NCBI GenBank assembly: GCA_013140635.1
Contig: JABFSM010000261.1
Coordinates: forward strand, 1 to 32,597
Source: Gemmatimonadales bacterium
GTDB lineage: Bacteria > Gemmatimonadota > Gemmatimonadetes > Gemmatimonadales > GWC2-71-9
Length of the DNA: 32,597 nucleotides
Direction: 5' to 3'
Shown: one piece after another, positions 23,547 through 30,829 of the stretch
Layout of the letters: each line of letters opens with the position of its first letter
How positions within the stretch are numbered: position 1 is the stretch's first letter
Notes under the pieces: generated by a model
Database searches by the model: none
Told to the model about the DNA's origin: nothing
What the model saw: only the letters and a program-made list of their open reading frames with translations
Program-made: the position numbers and the translations under genes

Positions 23547-24083
23547 CTAGACCGGCACGCAACCGTCGAAACGGCCGGGAATGACCGGCATGTCTCGGAG
23601 CAACTCCGCGACCGGCTTCGACGTCGTGTATCCGAAGACCACGAGCTCGTGCACGCGGCGGTATCCCCATGCCGGACTCCGCGGGGGCCCCTCTTTTCCA
23701 TCGACCGTCCCGAGAAAGGCCCCCCGTTCGGCCGCATCGAGCTGCGCGAAGGGGCGCCCATGACTCCGCCGGCACTCTTCCTCCAAGGCGTCGATGCCGG
23801 CCAGGAGATTCGTCCGGTCGGCCGGCGCGTACCATCCCGCGAGGAAACGGTCGATAAACGCCGGTACCTCGACATCCAGCGCGCCGGGGGTGTCGGTGCG
23901 GGGCAGTATCGAGTCGGACAATGCTGAGACGAACGCGACTTGAGCGGGAGAGAGCGCGCCGCCGGCTTGCGACGTCAGTTGGTGGACGCGCCGGCCGAGG
24001 GCGAGGCGGTCTCGTGCGGAGAGCGGTGTCAGCGGAGCGAGAGCGGCGCCGCCGAGCCACCTGAGGACTTCGCGTCGGTTCAT
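23547..24083 (-). CDS. Gluconate 2-dehydrogenase subunit 3 family protein, Tat signal
   Basis: This is a 178-residue small subunit of GMC-type membrane dehydrogenases. ATG 24083 gives MNRREVLRWLGGAALAPL, a Tat-like signal; the track start at 24356 is read-through. Family features are FVSALSDSILPRTDTPGALDVEVPAFIDRFL near the middle and GYRRVHELVVFGYTTSKPVAELL toward the C-terminus. In gluconate, fructose and glucose dehydrogenases this subunit is the chaperone or exporter that carries the signal for the flavoprotein. It heads the operon followed by the GMC gene and two TIM barrels, and is divergent from potA across 59 bp that must contain both promoters. No multiheme cytochrome c subunit is visible, so the electron acceptor is unknown. 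Confidence 0.9.
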   Translation of the reverse strand: MNRREVLRWLGGAALAPLTPLSARDRLALGRRVHQLTSQAGGALSPAQVAFVSALSDSILPRTDTPGALDVEVPAFIDRFLAGWYAPADRTNLLAGIDALEEECRRSHGRPFAQLDAAERGAFLGTVDGKEGPPRSPAWGYRRVHELVVFGYTTSKPVAELLRDMPVIPGRFDGCVPV

Positions 24084-24142
24084 GATCGAAGCTACGCTGC
24101 GGCCCTTACCACCGCCACCCGCGCGACCTAGCTTTCTGCAAC

Positions 24143-25240
24143 GTGCCGATCGTCGAATTTTCCCGGGTCGCCAAGAGCTTCGGATCCACCCGCGCCGTGG
24201 ACGACCTATCGTTCGCGATCGAGCGCGGTGAGTTCTTTTCCCTGCTCGGCCCTTCCGGGTGCGGCAAGACCACCACCCTTCGCCTCTTGGCCGGCCTGGA
24301 GGCCGCCGACACCGGCGACATTCGCATCCATGGCGAGCGCGCCAACCAGATCCCACCCTATGAGCGGAAACTGGGGATGGTCTTCCAGAGTTATGCGCTC
24401 TTTCCTCATCTCACCGTGGCTCGCAACGTGGCCTTCGGCCTCGAGCGCCGCCAGGTTCCTGGCCGCGAAATCCCCGGCCGCGTGGCCCGCGCGCTCGAAA
24501 CGGTACGTCTCGAGCCGGCCGAGTTCGGTCCGCGGCGTCCCATCGAACTTTCCGGCGGCCAGCGACAGCGGGTGGCGTTGGCGCGCGCCCTCGTGCTGGA
24601 GCCCGACATCCTCCTCCTCGACGAACCCCTCGGCGCCATCGACCTCAAGCTCCGCCGGGCGATGCAACTCGAGCTCAAACAGCTCAACCGCTCCCTGGGC
24701 GTCACCTTCGTCTACGTCACCCACGACCAGGACGAGGCGCTCGCCATGTCCGATCGGATCGCGGTCATGCACGGGGGACGGATCGTGCAGATTGGCTCCC
24801 CGGCCGAGACCTACGAAAACCCGCGCACCGAATTCGTCGCCACCTTCATCGGGGAATCGAACCTCTTTTCCGGACATGCCATTCAGCGGGTGGGCAGCGA
24901 GTGGGAAGTGGCTTCCACTCTGGGGACATCGTTCAAGGTCCCGCACCGCGCCGGCCTCCTGCCGGGAACGCGGGTGCGGATCGCCGTCCGCCCTGAATGG
25001 ATGAATCTCTTCCCCGCGGACCAGGTGCCGGCGGGAGAGAATGCGTTGACCGGGATCGTCGAACAAGTTGTGTATCAAGGAGAGATGATGCGGGTGATCG
25101 TCATGCCCGCCGCCGGCCGGCCGATAACGGTGGCCGTCCGCAATGAGGGCCAGCTCACCCGCCCCCTCGGCTGGTCGGTGGGCGATACCGTCGCGGCCTG
25201 CTGGCGTCCCGAAGATGCCGAACTGCTGGAGGAGGAGTGA
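24143..25240 (+). CDS. potA: Spermidine/putrescine ABC importer, ATP-binding subunit
   Basis: This is a 365-residue importer ATPase with a GTG start. Walker A is GPSGCGKTTT (36-45), the Q-loop is VFQSYALFPHLTV, the signature is LSGGQRQRVALARAL (136-150), Walker B is ILLLDEPLGAID and the switch His is in VYVTHDQDEA. A C-terminal TOBE-type domain from about residue 240 carries the RPEWM segment seen in PotA, AttA and related ATPases. The next three transport genes are permease, permease and binding protein in pot order, which supports a polyamine substrate; an iron or other organic cation importer is a weaker alternative. The stop overlaps the potB GTG start (GTGA). Confidence 0.9.
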   Translation: MPIVEFSRVAKSFGSTRAVDDLSFAIERGEFFSLLGPSGCGKTTTLRLLAGLEAADTGDIRIHGERANQIPPYERKLGMVFQSYALFPHLTVARNVAFGLERRQVPGREIPGRVARALETVRLEPAEFGPRRPIELSGGQRQRVALARALVLEPDILLLDEPLGAIDLKLRRAMQLELKQLNRSLGVTFVYVTHDQDEALAMSDRIAVMHGGRIVQIGSPAETYENPRTEFVATFIGESNLFSGHAIQRVGSEWEVASTLGTSFKVPHRAGLLPGTRVRIAVRPEWMNLFPADQVPAGENALTGIVEQVVYQGEMMRVIVMPAAGRPITVAVRNEGQLTRPLGWSVGDTVAACWRPEDAELLEEE

Positions 25241-26109
25241 GTCTCGTAAGGCGGCGGTTCCTTCGGTGGCTCGGCCGGCGCCCGGCGCTGGCCTCGGCGA
25301 CCCTGGTGGCCCCCGGCACCCTTTGGCTGGCCTTCTTCTTTGTTGTGCCGATGTCGATCATGCTCGGGATGAGTCTCATGCCCCGCGGCGTCTACGGCGG
25401 CGTCGAGCCTGGATTCACCCTCGAACACTATCGTCGTTTCTTCGAGCCGCTCTACCTCCAGGTGCTTCTGCGCACGGCGTTCTGGGCTGCGCTCGCGACC
25501 GCGCTCTGCCTGCTGCTCGGCTATCCCGTTGCCTGGGCCATGGCCCAAAGTCGGCGGCGGGGCTTGCTGCTCTTTCTCGTCGTCCTCCCGTTCTGGACCA
25601 GCTTTCTCGTCCGGACCTTCGCCATGATCTTTCTCCTGCGCGATACCGGCCTCATCAACGGCGCCCTGCTCGGCCTAGGGATCGTCGATCGCCCGATCGC
25701 CCTCCTCTACACCCCCTTTGCCGTGCTCCTCGGCCTCGTGTACGGTTTCTTACCCTTCATGATTCTGCCGATCTACGCGTCGCTCGAAAAACTCGACCCT
25801 TCGCTCCTCGAAGCCGCCGAAATGCTGGGAGCGCGTCCGCGGGATCGCTTCTTCCAGGTCATCCTTCCCCTCTCGATGCCCGGCGTCGTCGCCGGCTCGT
25901 TGCTGGTCTTCATTCCGGCTCTCGGCTCCTTCGTCACCTCCGATCTCTTGGGCGGGGCCAAGCAGGCAATGATCGGCAACCTGGTGCAGAATCAATTCAC
26001 CATTGCGCGCAACTGGCCCTTCGGATCGGCCGCCTCCTTCATTCTCATGTTCCTCGTCTTGGTCGTCGTGCTCGTTGCCCGGCGGCGCGGAGAGGAATCT
26101 TGGCGATGA
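25237..26109 (+). CDS. potB: Spermidine/putrescine ABC importer permease PotB
   Basis: This is a 290-residue inner-membrane permease with six or so hydrophobic segments. It begins at a GTG that overlaps the potA stop. The motif EAAEMLGARPRDRFFQVILPLSMPGVVAGSLLVF is the EAA loop that contacts the ATPase, with the conserved Gly. FVTSDLLGGAKQAMIGNLVQNQF is typical of PotB/PotH proteins. It pairs with PotC to form the channel for PotD-delivered polyamine. The stop overlaps the potC ATG. Confidence 0.92.
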   Translation: MSLVRRRFLRWLGRRPALASATLVAPGTLWLAFFFVVPMSIMLGMSLMPRGVYGGVEPGFTLEHYRRFFEPLYLQVLLRTAFWAALATALCLLLGYPVAWAMAQSRRRGLLLFLVVLPFWTSFLVRTFAMIFLLRDTGLINGALLGLGIVDRPIALLYTPFAVLLGLVYGFLPFMILPIYASLEKLDPSLLEAAEMLGARPRDRFFQVILPLSMPGVVAGSLLVFIPALGSFVTSDLLGGAKQAMIGNLVQNQFTIARNWPFGSAASFILMFLVLVVVLVARRRGEESWR

Positions 26110-26945
26110 AACGACGCAATTCCCTCTGGCTGACCGCGGTGGTCTGGGCAGTCTATCTCTTCCTCCATCTGCCGATCCTCGTCCTGGTGGCGTTCAGCTT
26201 CAATCAGAGCAAGTACTCGGTGACATGGACCGGGTTCACCCTTGATTGGTATCGACAGCTGGCCGAACGCACCGATATCCTTCGTGGCCTCCGAGCCAGC
26301 CTGATCGTCGGCGGAGCCTCTACCGTTATTGCGGCCGTTTTCGGAACCATGCTCGCTCTTGCGCTCGCGCGCCGGCGCTTCCCGGGCCGCCGGGCGCTCG
26401 ATGGGCTCCTGTATCTTCCGATCATGACCCCGGAGATCATCGCCGGTATTTCGCTCCTCTCGCTCTTCGTCACCCTCAAGATCCCGCTCGGTCTGACGAC
26501 GATCGCCATTGCCCACGTAGCATTCAACATCGGATTTGTGGCCATTGTGGTGCGAGCCCGGCTGGAGGGAATGGACCGAAGCCTGGAGGAGGCGTCCCTG
26601 ATGCTCGGTGCCGACGAGCTGACCACTTTCCGCCGAGTTACCGTTCCCCAGCTTTGGCCCGGTATCCTGGCCGGCGCGTTACTGGCGTTCACCATGTCAT
26701 TCGACGACTACGTGATCACCTCTCTCGTGTCGGGGACCGGCTCGTCGACCTTGCCGGTGGTCGTCTATTCGATGGTGCGCCGTAACGTGGAGCCAACGGT
26801 GAACGCCATCAGTACACTGATTCTCGTGGCAACTTCGCTGCTCATCTGGGCCGCCGACCGGCTCTCCCGGGAGCGGCCGCCCGCGGGGGAACGAAGCGGT
26901 GATCGGCGCCTTTCGCACCCCGCGCCGATGGCGCGAGTAAAATAG
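26106..26945 (+). CDS. potC: Spermidine/putrescine ABC importer permease PotC
   Basis: This is a 279-residue permease starting at ATG 26106, which overlaps the potB stop (ATGA); the track start at 25143 is out of context. Six membrane segments are visible. The EAA loop EEASLMLGADELTTFRRVTVPQLWPGILAGALLAF is followed by SFDDYVITSLVSGTGSSTLPVVVYSMVRR, a very typical PotC/PotI stretch. The C-terminal tail (RERPPAGERSGDRRLSHPAPMARVK) is basic and poorly conserved. Its last codons run into the AT-rich repeat that precedes the inserted ATPase gene, so the original C-terminus may have been changed by that insertion. Confidence 0.92.
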   Translation: MKRRNSLWLTAVVWAVYLFLHLPILVLVAFSFNQSKYSVTWTGFTLDWYRQLAERTDILRGLRASLIVGGASTVIAAVFGTMLALALARRRFPGRRALDGLLYLPIMTPEIIAGISLLSLFVTLKIPLGLTTIAIAHVAFNIGFVAIVVRARLEGMDRSLEEASLMLGADELTTFRRVTVPQLWPGILAGALLAFTMSFDDYVITSLVSGTGSSTLPVVVYSMVRRNVEPTVNAISTLILVATSLLIWAADRLSRERPPAGERSGDRRLSHPAPMARVK

Positions 26946-27002
26946 CAATATAGACGGCTTGACAATAGTAAAATAGACGCTATTGTAATAGCAATATGGA
27001 CG
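26941..27002 (+). repeat. Three AT-rich 16-bp direct repeats at exact 23-bp spacing
   Basis: AATAGCAATATAGACG (26941-26956), AATAGTAAAATAGACG (26964-26979) and AATAGCAATATGGACG (26987-27002) are separated by 7-bp spacers GCTTGAC and CTATTGT. The copies differ by one to three bases. The third contains the ATG start of the ATPase gene, and the first overlaps the potC stop codon. The block is far more AT-rich than anything else in the window. Exact spacing of about two helical turns suggests sites for a regulator bound on one face of the DNA. CAATAG (26963-26968) and CTATTG (26980-26985) also form an inverted pair. Confidence 0.88.
26959..26986 (+). promoter_or_regulatory. Candidate promoter of the DUF4143 ATPase gene
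   Basis: TTGACA (26959-26964) matches the -35 consensus fully. TATTGT (26981-26986) matches four of six -10 positions with a 16-bp spacer. Transcription would begin about at the ATG (26996), giving a nearly leaderless message. Both hexamers are placed mainly in the spacers of the 23-bp repeat array, so a protein bound to the repeats would block polymerase. This is inference from consensus matching in an AT-rich block. Confidence 0.4.
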
Positions 27003-28243
27003 TTTCCCATGGCTGGCACCCCCGGCACGCCACAGCCCCCCTCAAAACCGCCCTGGCGGATACCCCGGTGGTCTGCCTGCTCGGGCCCCGGCAGAGCGGC
27101 AAGTCGTCGCTGGTCCGGCGCGCCTTTCCGGGGCGCGCCTATCTGAGCTTCGACGATGCCAACGTCCTGGCCGCCGCCACCGCCGACCCGGCCGGTTTCG
27201 TGGCGCAGCTTTCCGCGACAGTCACCCTCGACGAAGTACAACGGGCACCCGCCATCCTGCCGGCCATCAAGTTGAGCGTGGATCGGGACCGCCGCCCTGG
27301 TCGCTTCCTACTCACCGGGTCGGCCAATCTGCTGCTCCTGCCGACGGTCGGTGAATCGCTGGCTGGGCGGATGGAAGTGGTGAGCCTCCACCCCCTCACC
27401 GAGGCTGAGAAGGAAGGCAAACCGGGACGGCTGTTGGCAGCCCTGCTTCAGGGAAGCGTCAAGCCCCGGCTAGGCGGAACCTCCGCCGACCCCGGAAATC
27501 TCCGCGACCGGATATTGCGCGGAGGATATCCCGAAGCTGTACGCCGTCCTCAACAGGCGCGGGTCCGGCAGTGGCACCGTAGCTACGTCGACGCACTGAT
27601 GGAGCGAGACGCCAGGGAGGTGGCCAATCTCCGTAATCTCGACCACCTGGCCCGCCTGCTGACGCTGCTCGCCCTGCAAACGGCTCAGTTGCTCAACGTC
27701 GAGACGCTGGCCCGGCAGCTCGCCATCAGACGCGAAACGGTGCAGCACAATTTTGCGGCCCTCGAACGGCTCTTCTTGGTTCGGACCCTCCCCGCCTGGC
27801 ATAGCAACGAGTCCAGGCGCCTGATCAAGGCCCCCAAAGTCCACCTAGTGGACAGCGGACTCGCTGCCACCCTGACGGGCGTTCGTGCCGAGGACTGGAT
27901 TACCCACCGCGAACGCCTTGGCCATCTGCTCGAGTCGTTCGTGGTGCAGCAACTTGTGGCGCAGGCCGGTTGGACCGACCCGGATCTCCATTTTTGGCAC
28001 TACCGTGACAAGGACCAGGTCGAGGTGGACCTGGTCATCACCCGCGGGCGGGAGACCTGGGGCATCGAAGTGAAGGCCGGCGCCACGGTAACCGGCGGAG
28101 CGGGCGCGGGCCTCAAGCGCTTGGCCGAGCGGTGCGGCAAGGCGTTCCGTGGTGGGGCACTACTTCACGGGGGAACCAATAGCTTTCTCTTGGCGGATCC
28201 TCGCGTGCTCGCCATCCCCATGATGGATCTCTGGACTAGGTAG
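26996..28243 (+). CDS. AAA+ ATPase with DUF4143 (AAA_14) domains
   Basis: This is a 415-residue protein of the widespread AAA_14/DUF4143 family. The N-terminal ATPase has Walker A LLGPRQSGKSSLV (28-40), a Walker B-like VTLDEVQ and a sensor-like FLLTGSANLLLL. A winged-helix-like region (LLNVETLARQLAIRRETVQHNFAALERLFLV) follows. The C-terminal half contains YRDKDQVEVDLVI...WGIEVKAG, the spacing of PD-(D/E)XK nuclease-fold proteins. The biological role of the family is unsettled; members are scattered, variable between strains and often behave like mobile accessory genes. Here it sits between potC and potD in the same orientation, with its own repeat-embedded promoter. No role in polyamine transport is expected. 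Confidence 0.9.
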   Translation: MDVSHGWHPRHATAPLKTALADTPVVCLLGPRQSGKSSLVRRAFPGRAYLSFDDANVLAAATADPAGFVAQLSATVTLDEVQRAPAILPAIKLSVDRDRRPGRFLLTGSANLLLLPTVGESLAGRMEVVSLHPLTEAEKEGKPGRLLAALLQGSVKPRLGGTSADPGNLRDRILRGGYPEAVRRPQQARVRQWHRSYVDALMERDAREVANLRNLDHLARLLTLLALQTAQLLNVETLARQLAIRRETVQHNFAALERLFLVRTLPAWHSNESRRLIKAPKVHLVDSGLAATLTGVRAEDWITHRERLGHLLESFVVQQLVAQAGWTDPDLHFWHYRDKDQVEVDLVITRGRETWGIEVKAGATVTGGAGAGLKRLAERCGKAFRGGALLHGGTNSFLLADPRVLAIPMMDLWTR

Positions 28244-28249
28244 CCTCCG

Positions 28250-29344
28250 ATGAGCAGAGTAATGAACCTCAGCCGCCGTGAGCTCGTGCGGAGTCTGGCC
28301 GGCGCGCTAACGGTTCTTCCGGGTGCCGGGCTCCTTGAGGCGTGCGGAAGGCGCTCCACCGCACCCCCAGCCGGAAGCGAGGAACTCGGTCCCTTGGAGG
28401 GCGAGCTCAACATCTACAACTGGTCGGACTACATCGCGCCGAGCGTGCTCTCCGGATTCGAGCGGGAGTTCCAGGTCAAGGTGACGTACGACACCTTCGA
28501 GAGCAGCGAGGAAATGGTAGCGAAGCTGCAAGCCGGCGCGCGTGGTTACGATCTTGTGGTTCCGACCACCTATGCGGTCACCGCGTTGTTGGCCACCGGC
28601 CTCCTTGCCCCGTTAAGCAAGCGTTATCTCTCGAACCTCGGCCATCTGTCACCCCTATTCCGCGGCCTCGCGCACGATCCGGCCGATCGCTTCACCGTGC
28701 CTTGGCAATGGGGGATCACCGGCCTTGCCTGGCGCACCGATCTCATCGCCAAGGCTCCCGGCAGCTGGGCGGTCTTTCTCGACGCGGCGCTCTCGGGCAA
28801 GATGACGATGCTCGATGATGTTCGGGATGTCCTTGGAGCCTTTCTTCGCTATCGCGGCCAGTCGATCAACACGACCGATCCCTCCCTGATCGCCGCCGCC
28901 GGCCGAGACGCGATCGCCGCCAAGGCCAATCTCAAGGCCTATCTCTCGGCGCCGGTAAAGGCCCAGTTGATTGCGGGAGACGTCTGGCTAGCCCAGCTCT
29001 GGAATGGAGATGCGGCGCAGGCGGCTCGGGAGCAGCCCGCAATCGCGTGGGCGTTGCCCTCCGAGGGGAGCACGCTCTGGATCGATTCGCTTGTCGTGCC
29101 GGCGGCGGCACCTCACCCCCGCGCCGCGCACGAGTTTATCAACTACGTCCTCCGGTCCGAGGTGGGCGCCGCTATTTCGACCGCCACCGGTTACGGAACG
29201 CCGAACCACTCGGCCATGCCCCTCATTGCGGCGCCGGTGCCCTATCCCTCTCAGGAAGCACTCACCCGGCTCGAAGTCCAGAAGGATCTCGGCCGGGCGA
29301 GTGAGACATGGGATAGAGTTTGGACGGAAGTGAAGTCGGCATGA
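28250..29344 (+). CDS. potD: Polyamine ABC importer periplasmic binding protein, lipoprotein
   Basis: This is a 364-residue solute-binding protein. The N-terminus has SRRELVRSLAGALTVLPGAGLLEAC, a Tat-like signal ending in a lipobox with the lipidated Cys near residue 28-30. The mature protein starts with the typical LNIYNWSDYIAPSVLSGFEREF segment of PotD/PotF proteins, followed by YDLVVPTTYAV, PWQWGITGLAWR and LWIDSLVVP, which line the polyamine cleft in the family. It delivers spermidine or putrescine to PotBC. It is separated from potC by the ATPase gene but starts only 6 bp after that gene's stop, so its expression may now depend on read-through from the ATPase gene. M5 (28262) is an alternative start. 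Confidence 0.92.
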   Translation: MSRVMNLSRRELVRSLAGALTVLPGAGLLEACGRRSTAPPAGSEELGPLEGELNIYNWSDYIAPSVLSGFEREFQVKVTYDTFESSEEMVAKLQAGARGYDLVVPTTYAVTALLATGLLAPLSKRYLSNLGHLSPLFRGLAHDPADRFTVPWQWGITGLAWRTDLIAKAPGSWAVFLDAALSGKMTMLDDVRDVLGAFLRYRGQSINTTDPSLIAAAGRDAIAAKANLKAYLSAPVKAQLIAGDVWLAQLWNGDAAQAAREQPAIAWALPSEGSTLWIDSLVVPAAAPHPRAAHEFINYVLRSEVGAAISTATGYGTPNHSAMPLIAAPVPYPSQEALTRLEVQKDLGRASETWDRVWTEVKSA

Positions 29345-29354
29345 AACGCTACTT

Positions 29355-29437
29355 GCTATTCGCTATCCGCTAAGGTCTCTTGGCGAATAGCGAATAGCGA
29401 ATAGCGAATAGCGAATAGCGAATAGCGAATAGCGAAC
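29355..29437. repeat. GCGAATA heptamer tandem array with inverted copy (copy 3)
   Basis: Seven perfect GCGAATA units (29383-29431) are followed by a partial GCGAAC whose last base is the first of the minus-strand gene's stop codon. Upstream, GCTATTCGCTAT (29355-29366) is the exact reverse complement of ATAGCGAATAGC within the array, so a 12-bp stem with a loop of about 20 bases can form just after the potD stop. It fills the convergent gap and may act as a bidirectional transcription stop. Confidence 0.92.
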
Positions 29438-30120
29438 TACAGCTTATGCACCGCGAAGTCCTGCACATGCACGTCGAGGTGGTGGTTTACCCGAAGGCCG
29501 ACGATTCCACCGACATTCCCGCCCGGCGCATCGATCTCAGCAATTTGCTTTCCATTCACCGTAAAGGTGAGCTTCTTGGTGGTGGCGTTTCCCGTGACCT
29601 CGATCACGTTCTTCGACTGACCGTTACCATCTTGTTTGACCACAGCGTCGCTCGGCAGCCAGCCGTTGACGTCTCCGCCGGTCGTGAGATTCTTCGACCG
29701 GGCGCCGACCGCGCCGCCCTGACGGATCGTGTACATCCCATCACCCCGCACGATCAGGTAGACGTACGCCGCCGTAGACTTGTCGAGGTCCTTTCCAGCC
29801 ACGAAGAGTCCGAAGGCCTCGGGATGCGCGGGAGCCTTCGTCTGATGGATCGTGGCGATCGTGTGGAACGAGCCGGTCGCGGCGTCCGCCGCACGGTAGA
29901 AGATGCCCGAAGGACCGGTGGTGATATGCCAGCCGGGGGGCATACTTACGAGTTTGAGCGTGGCCAGAGAGGCGGTGGCCAGGTCGAGCCGAGCCGACCA
30001 ACCTGCCGGAAGCGTTCCAGTCCCTGCAACGTTCTTGTCGGGGTCCGACGGCTTGCCCCCCTGCGCCGCCAGGGGCGATACGACAAGGGCGGCCAGGGTC
30101 AACAACGACATGGTGCGCAT
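29437..30120 (-). CDS. Exported jelly-roll (LamG/DUF1080-like) protein, function unknown
   Basis: This is a 227-residue exported protein with the signal MRTMSLLTLAALVVSPLAAQ. The rest is predominantly beta-strand-like. PPGWHITTGPSGIFYR, YVYLIVRGDGMYTIRQGG, NVIEVTGNATTKKLTFTVNGKQIAEI and GIVGLRVNHHLDVHVQDFAVHKL follow the pattern of concanavalin-type sandwich domains such as DUF1080/LamG, where 'N.i.V...g..l.f.vNG' and a final 'v.v.df.v..l' strand recur. Some DUF1080 proteins act on 3-keto-disaccharides, but the usual motifs are too weak here to claim that. ACAAGGAGTTTGGC precedes the ATG, with AAGGAG as a good ribosome site. Confidence 0.8.
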   Translation of the reverse strand: MRTMSLLTLAALVVSPLAAQGGKPSDPDKNVAGTGTLPAGWSARLDLATASLATLKLVSMPPGWHITTGPSGIFYRAADAATGSFHTIATIHQTKAPAHPEAFGLFVAGKDLDKSTAAYVYLIVRGDGMYTIRQGGAVGARSKNLTTGGDVNGWLPSDAVVKQDGNGQSKNVIEVTGNATTKKLTFTVNGKQIAEIDAPGGNVGGIVGLRVNHHLDVHVQDFAVHKL

Positions 30121-30200
30121 GCCAAACTCCTTACAAGTGCCGCATCGTTGCGGCGGTGGTGGGGGGACAGGTAAAATACCGGTTCACCGCTGAGGGAACC

Positions 30201-30356
30201 ATGGAGCTTTTTGGACGCATCTTCGCTGGTTTGGGCGCCGGGATGATTCTCTTCGCGCTCACGTATGTGACGCTTCTCGTCGGGGCAATTGTACACGCAA
30301 TGGCTATCCTGATGGCCGGTCCCCTCGTCGACAAGATGCTGGCCAAGAAACGCTAG
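30201..30356 (+). CDS. Small membrane protein, unknown function
   Basis: This is a 51-residue protein from ATG 30201, which has GAGGG five bases upstream; the track start at 30156 lacks a ribosome site and gives an unlikely N-terminus. A hydrophobic segment spans about residues 7-42 (FAGLGAGMILFALTYVTLLVGAIVHAMAILMAGPL), long enough for one or two membrane passes, and a basic KMLAKKR tail probably stays in the cytoplasm. I do not recognise a family. A weak promoter-like pair (TTGCGG 30148, TAAAAT 30172, 18-bp spacer) lies upstream. The TAG stop overlaps the stop of the convergent gene within CTAG. Confidence 0.65.
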   Translation: MELFGRIFAGLGAGMILFALTYVTLLVGAIVHAMAILMAGPLVDKMLAKKR

Positions 30357-30721
30357 CTTTTCGTCCCCAATTCCTCGGGGGGGCGACTCTCTGGGGTCTT
30401 CGCCGACCGAAGTGCGCCCTCGTAGTTGATCTTTAGCCCAGCCAAACCCTCCCGGAGCCCCCGGACTTTCATTTGGATACCGGCTCCGCGTCGGGCCAAC
30501 ATGCCCATGACGCCCAGTTGCTCCGAAAGCGGCGTCAAACCGACCGAGTTCATTGATGCCCGGCTCTCGTCCAGAATCCGGCAGAGGCGGCGAGTCGTCG
30601 CGTCATCCGCCCGAAGGCCGGCGATTTCCTCCACCAGCCGATGGATCTGCGCAAACCGCTGCGGCAGCGGCTCCAAGGCGGCCAGTTGGGCCAGTTGTCG
30701 GGAGGTTAGCTTGTCGGCCAT
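30353..30721 (-). CDS. Hypothetical alpha-helical protein
   Basis: This is a 122-residue protein that I do not recognise. Its composition is that of a soluble helical protein (RQLAQLAALEPLPQRFAQIHRLVEEIAGLRADDATTRRLCRILDE), unlike the Arg/Ser-rich shadow frames on the other strand, which supports it as real. A possible helix-rich C-terminal half follows, with a charged, proline-containing tail. There is no signal, membrane segment or known motif. Its stop shares CTAG with the small membrane protein gene, and it is divergent from the RND pump gene across 108 bp. No clear ribosome site precedes the ATG. Confidence 0.6.
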   Translation of the reverse strand: MADKLTSRQLAQLAALEPLPQRFAQIHRLVEEIAGLRADDATTRRLCRILDESRASMNSVGLTPLSEQLGVMGMLARRGAGIQMKVRGLREGLAGLKINYEGALRSAKTPESRPPEELGTKS

Positions 30722-30829
30722 TACGGAATGCGGTAAGTCTCAACGGGAAGGGGAGTTGGCCCGTACTTCATCAGCGGCGCCCCGCCCCTGGGACGCCGCT
30801 CCGCACTTTGGTCGAGGCCAGTCTGGCGC

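Noticed and set aside
26941-27002. CRISPR array
   Set aside because: There are only three 16-bp repeats with 7-bp spacers and no cas genes; both repeat and spacer are far too short.
29383-29431. CRISPR or replication-origin iterons
   Set aside because: These are uninterrupted 7-bp tandem units without spacers, at a gene end, and no rep or dnaA gene is near.
29437-30120. 3-keto-disaccharide hydrolase (DUF1080) linked to the sugar-oxidation operon
   Set aside because: The strand pattern fits a jelly-roll, but DUF1080-specific motifs are not clear and the gene lies more than 5 kb from the operon.
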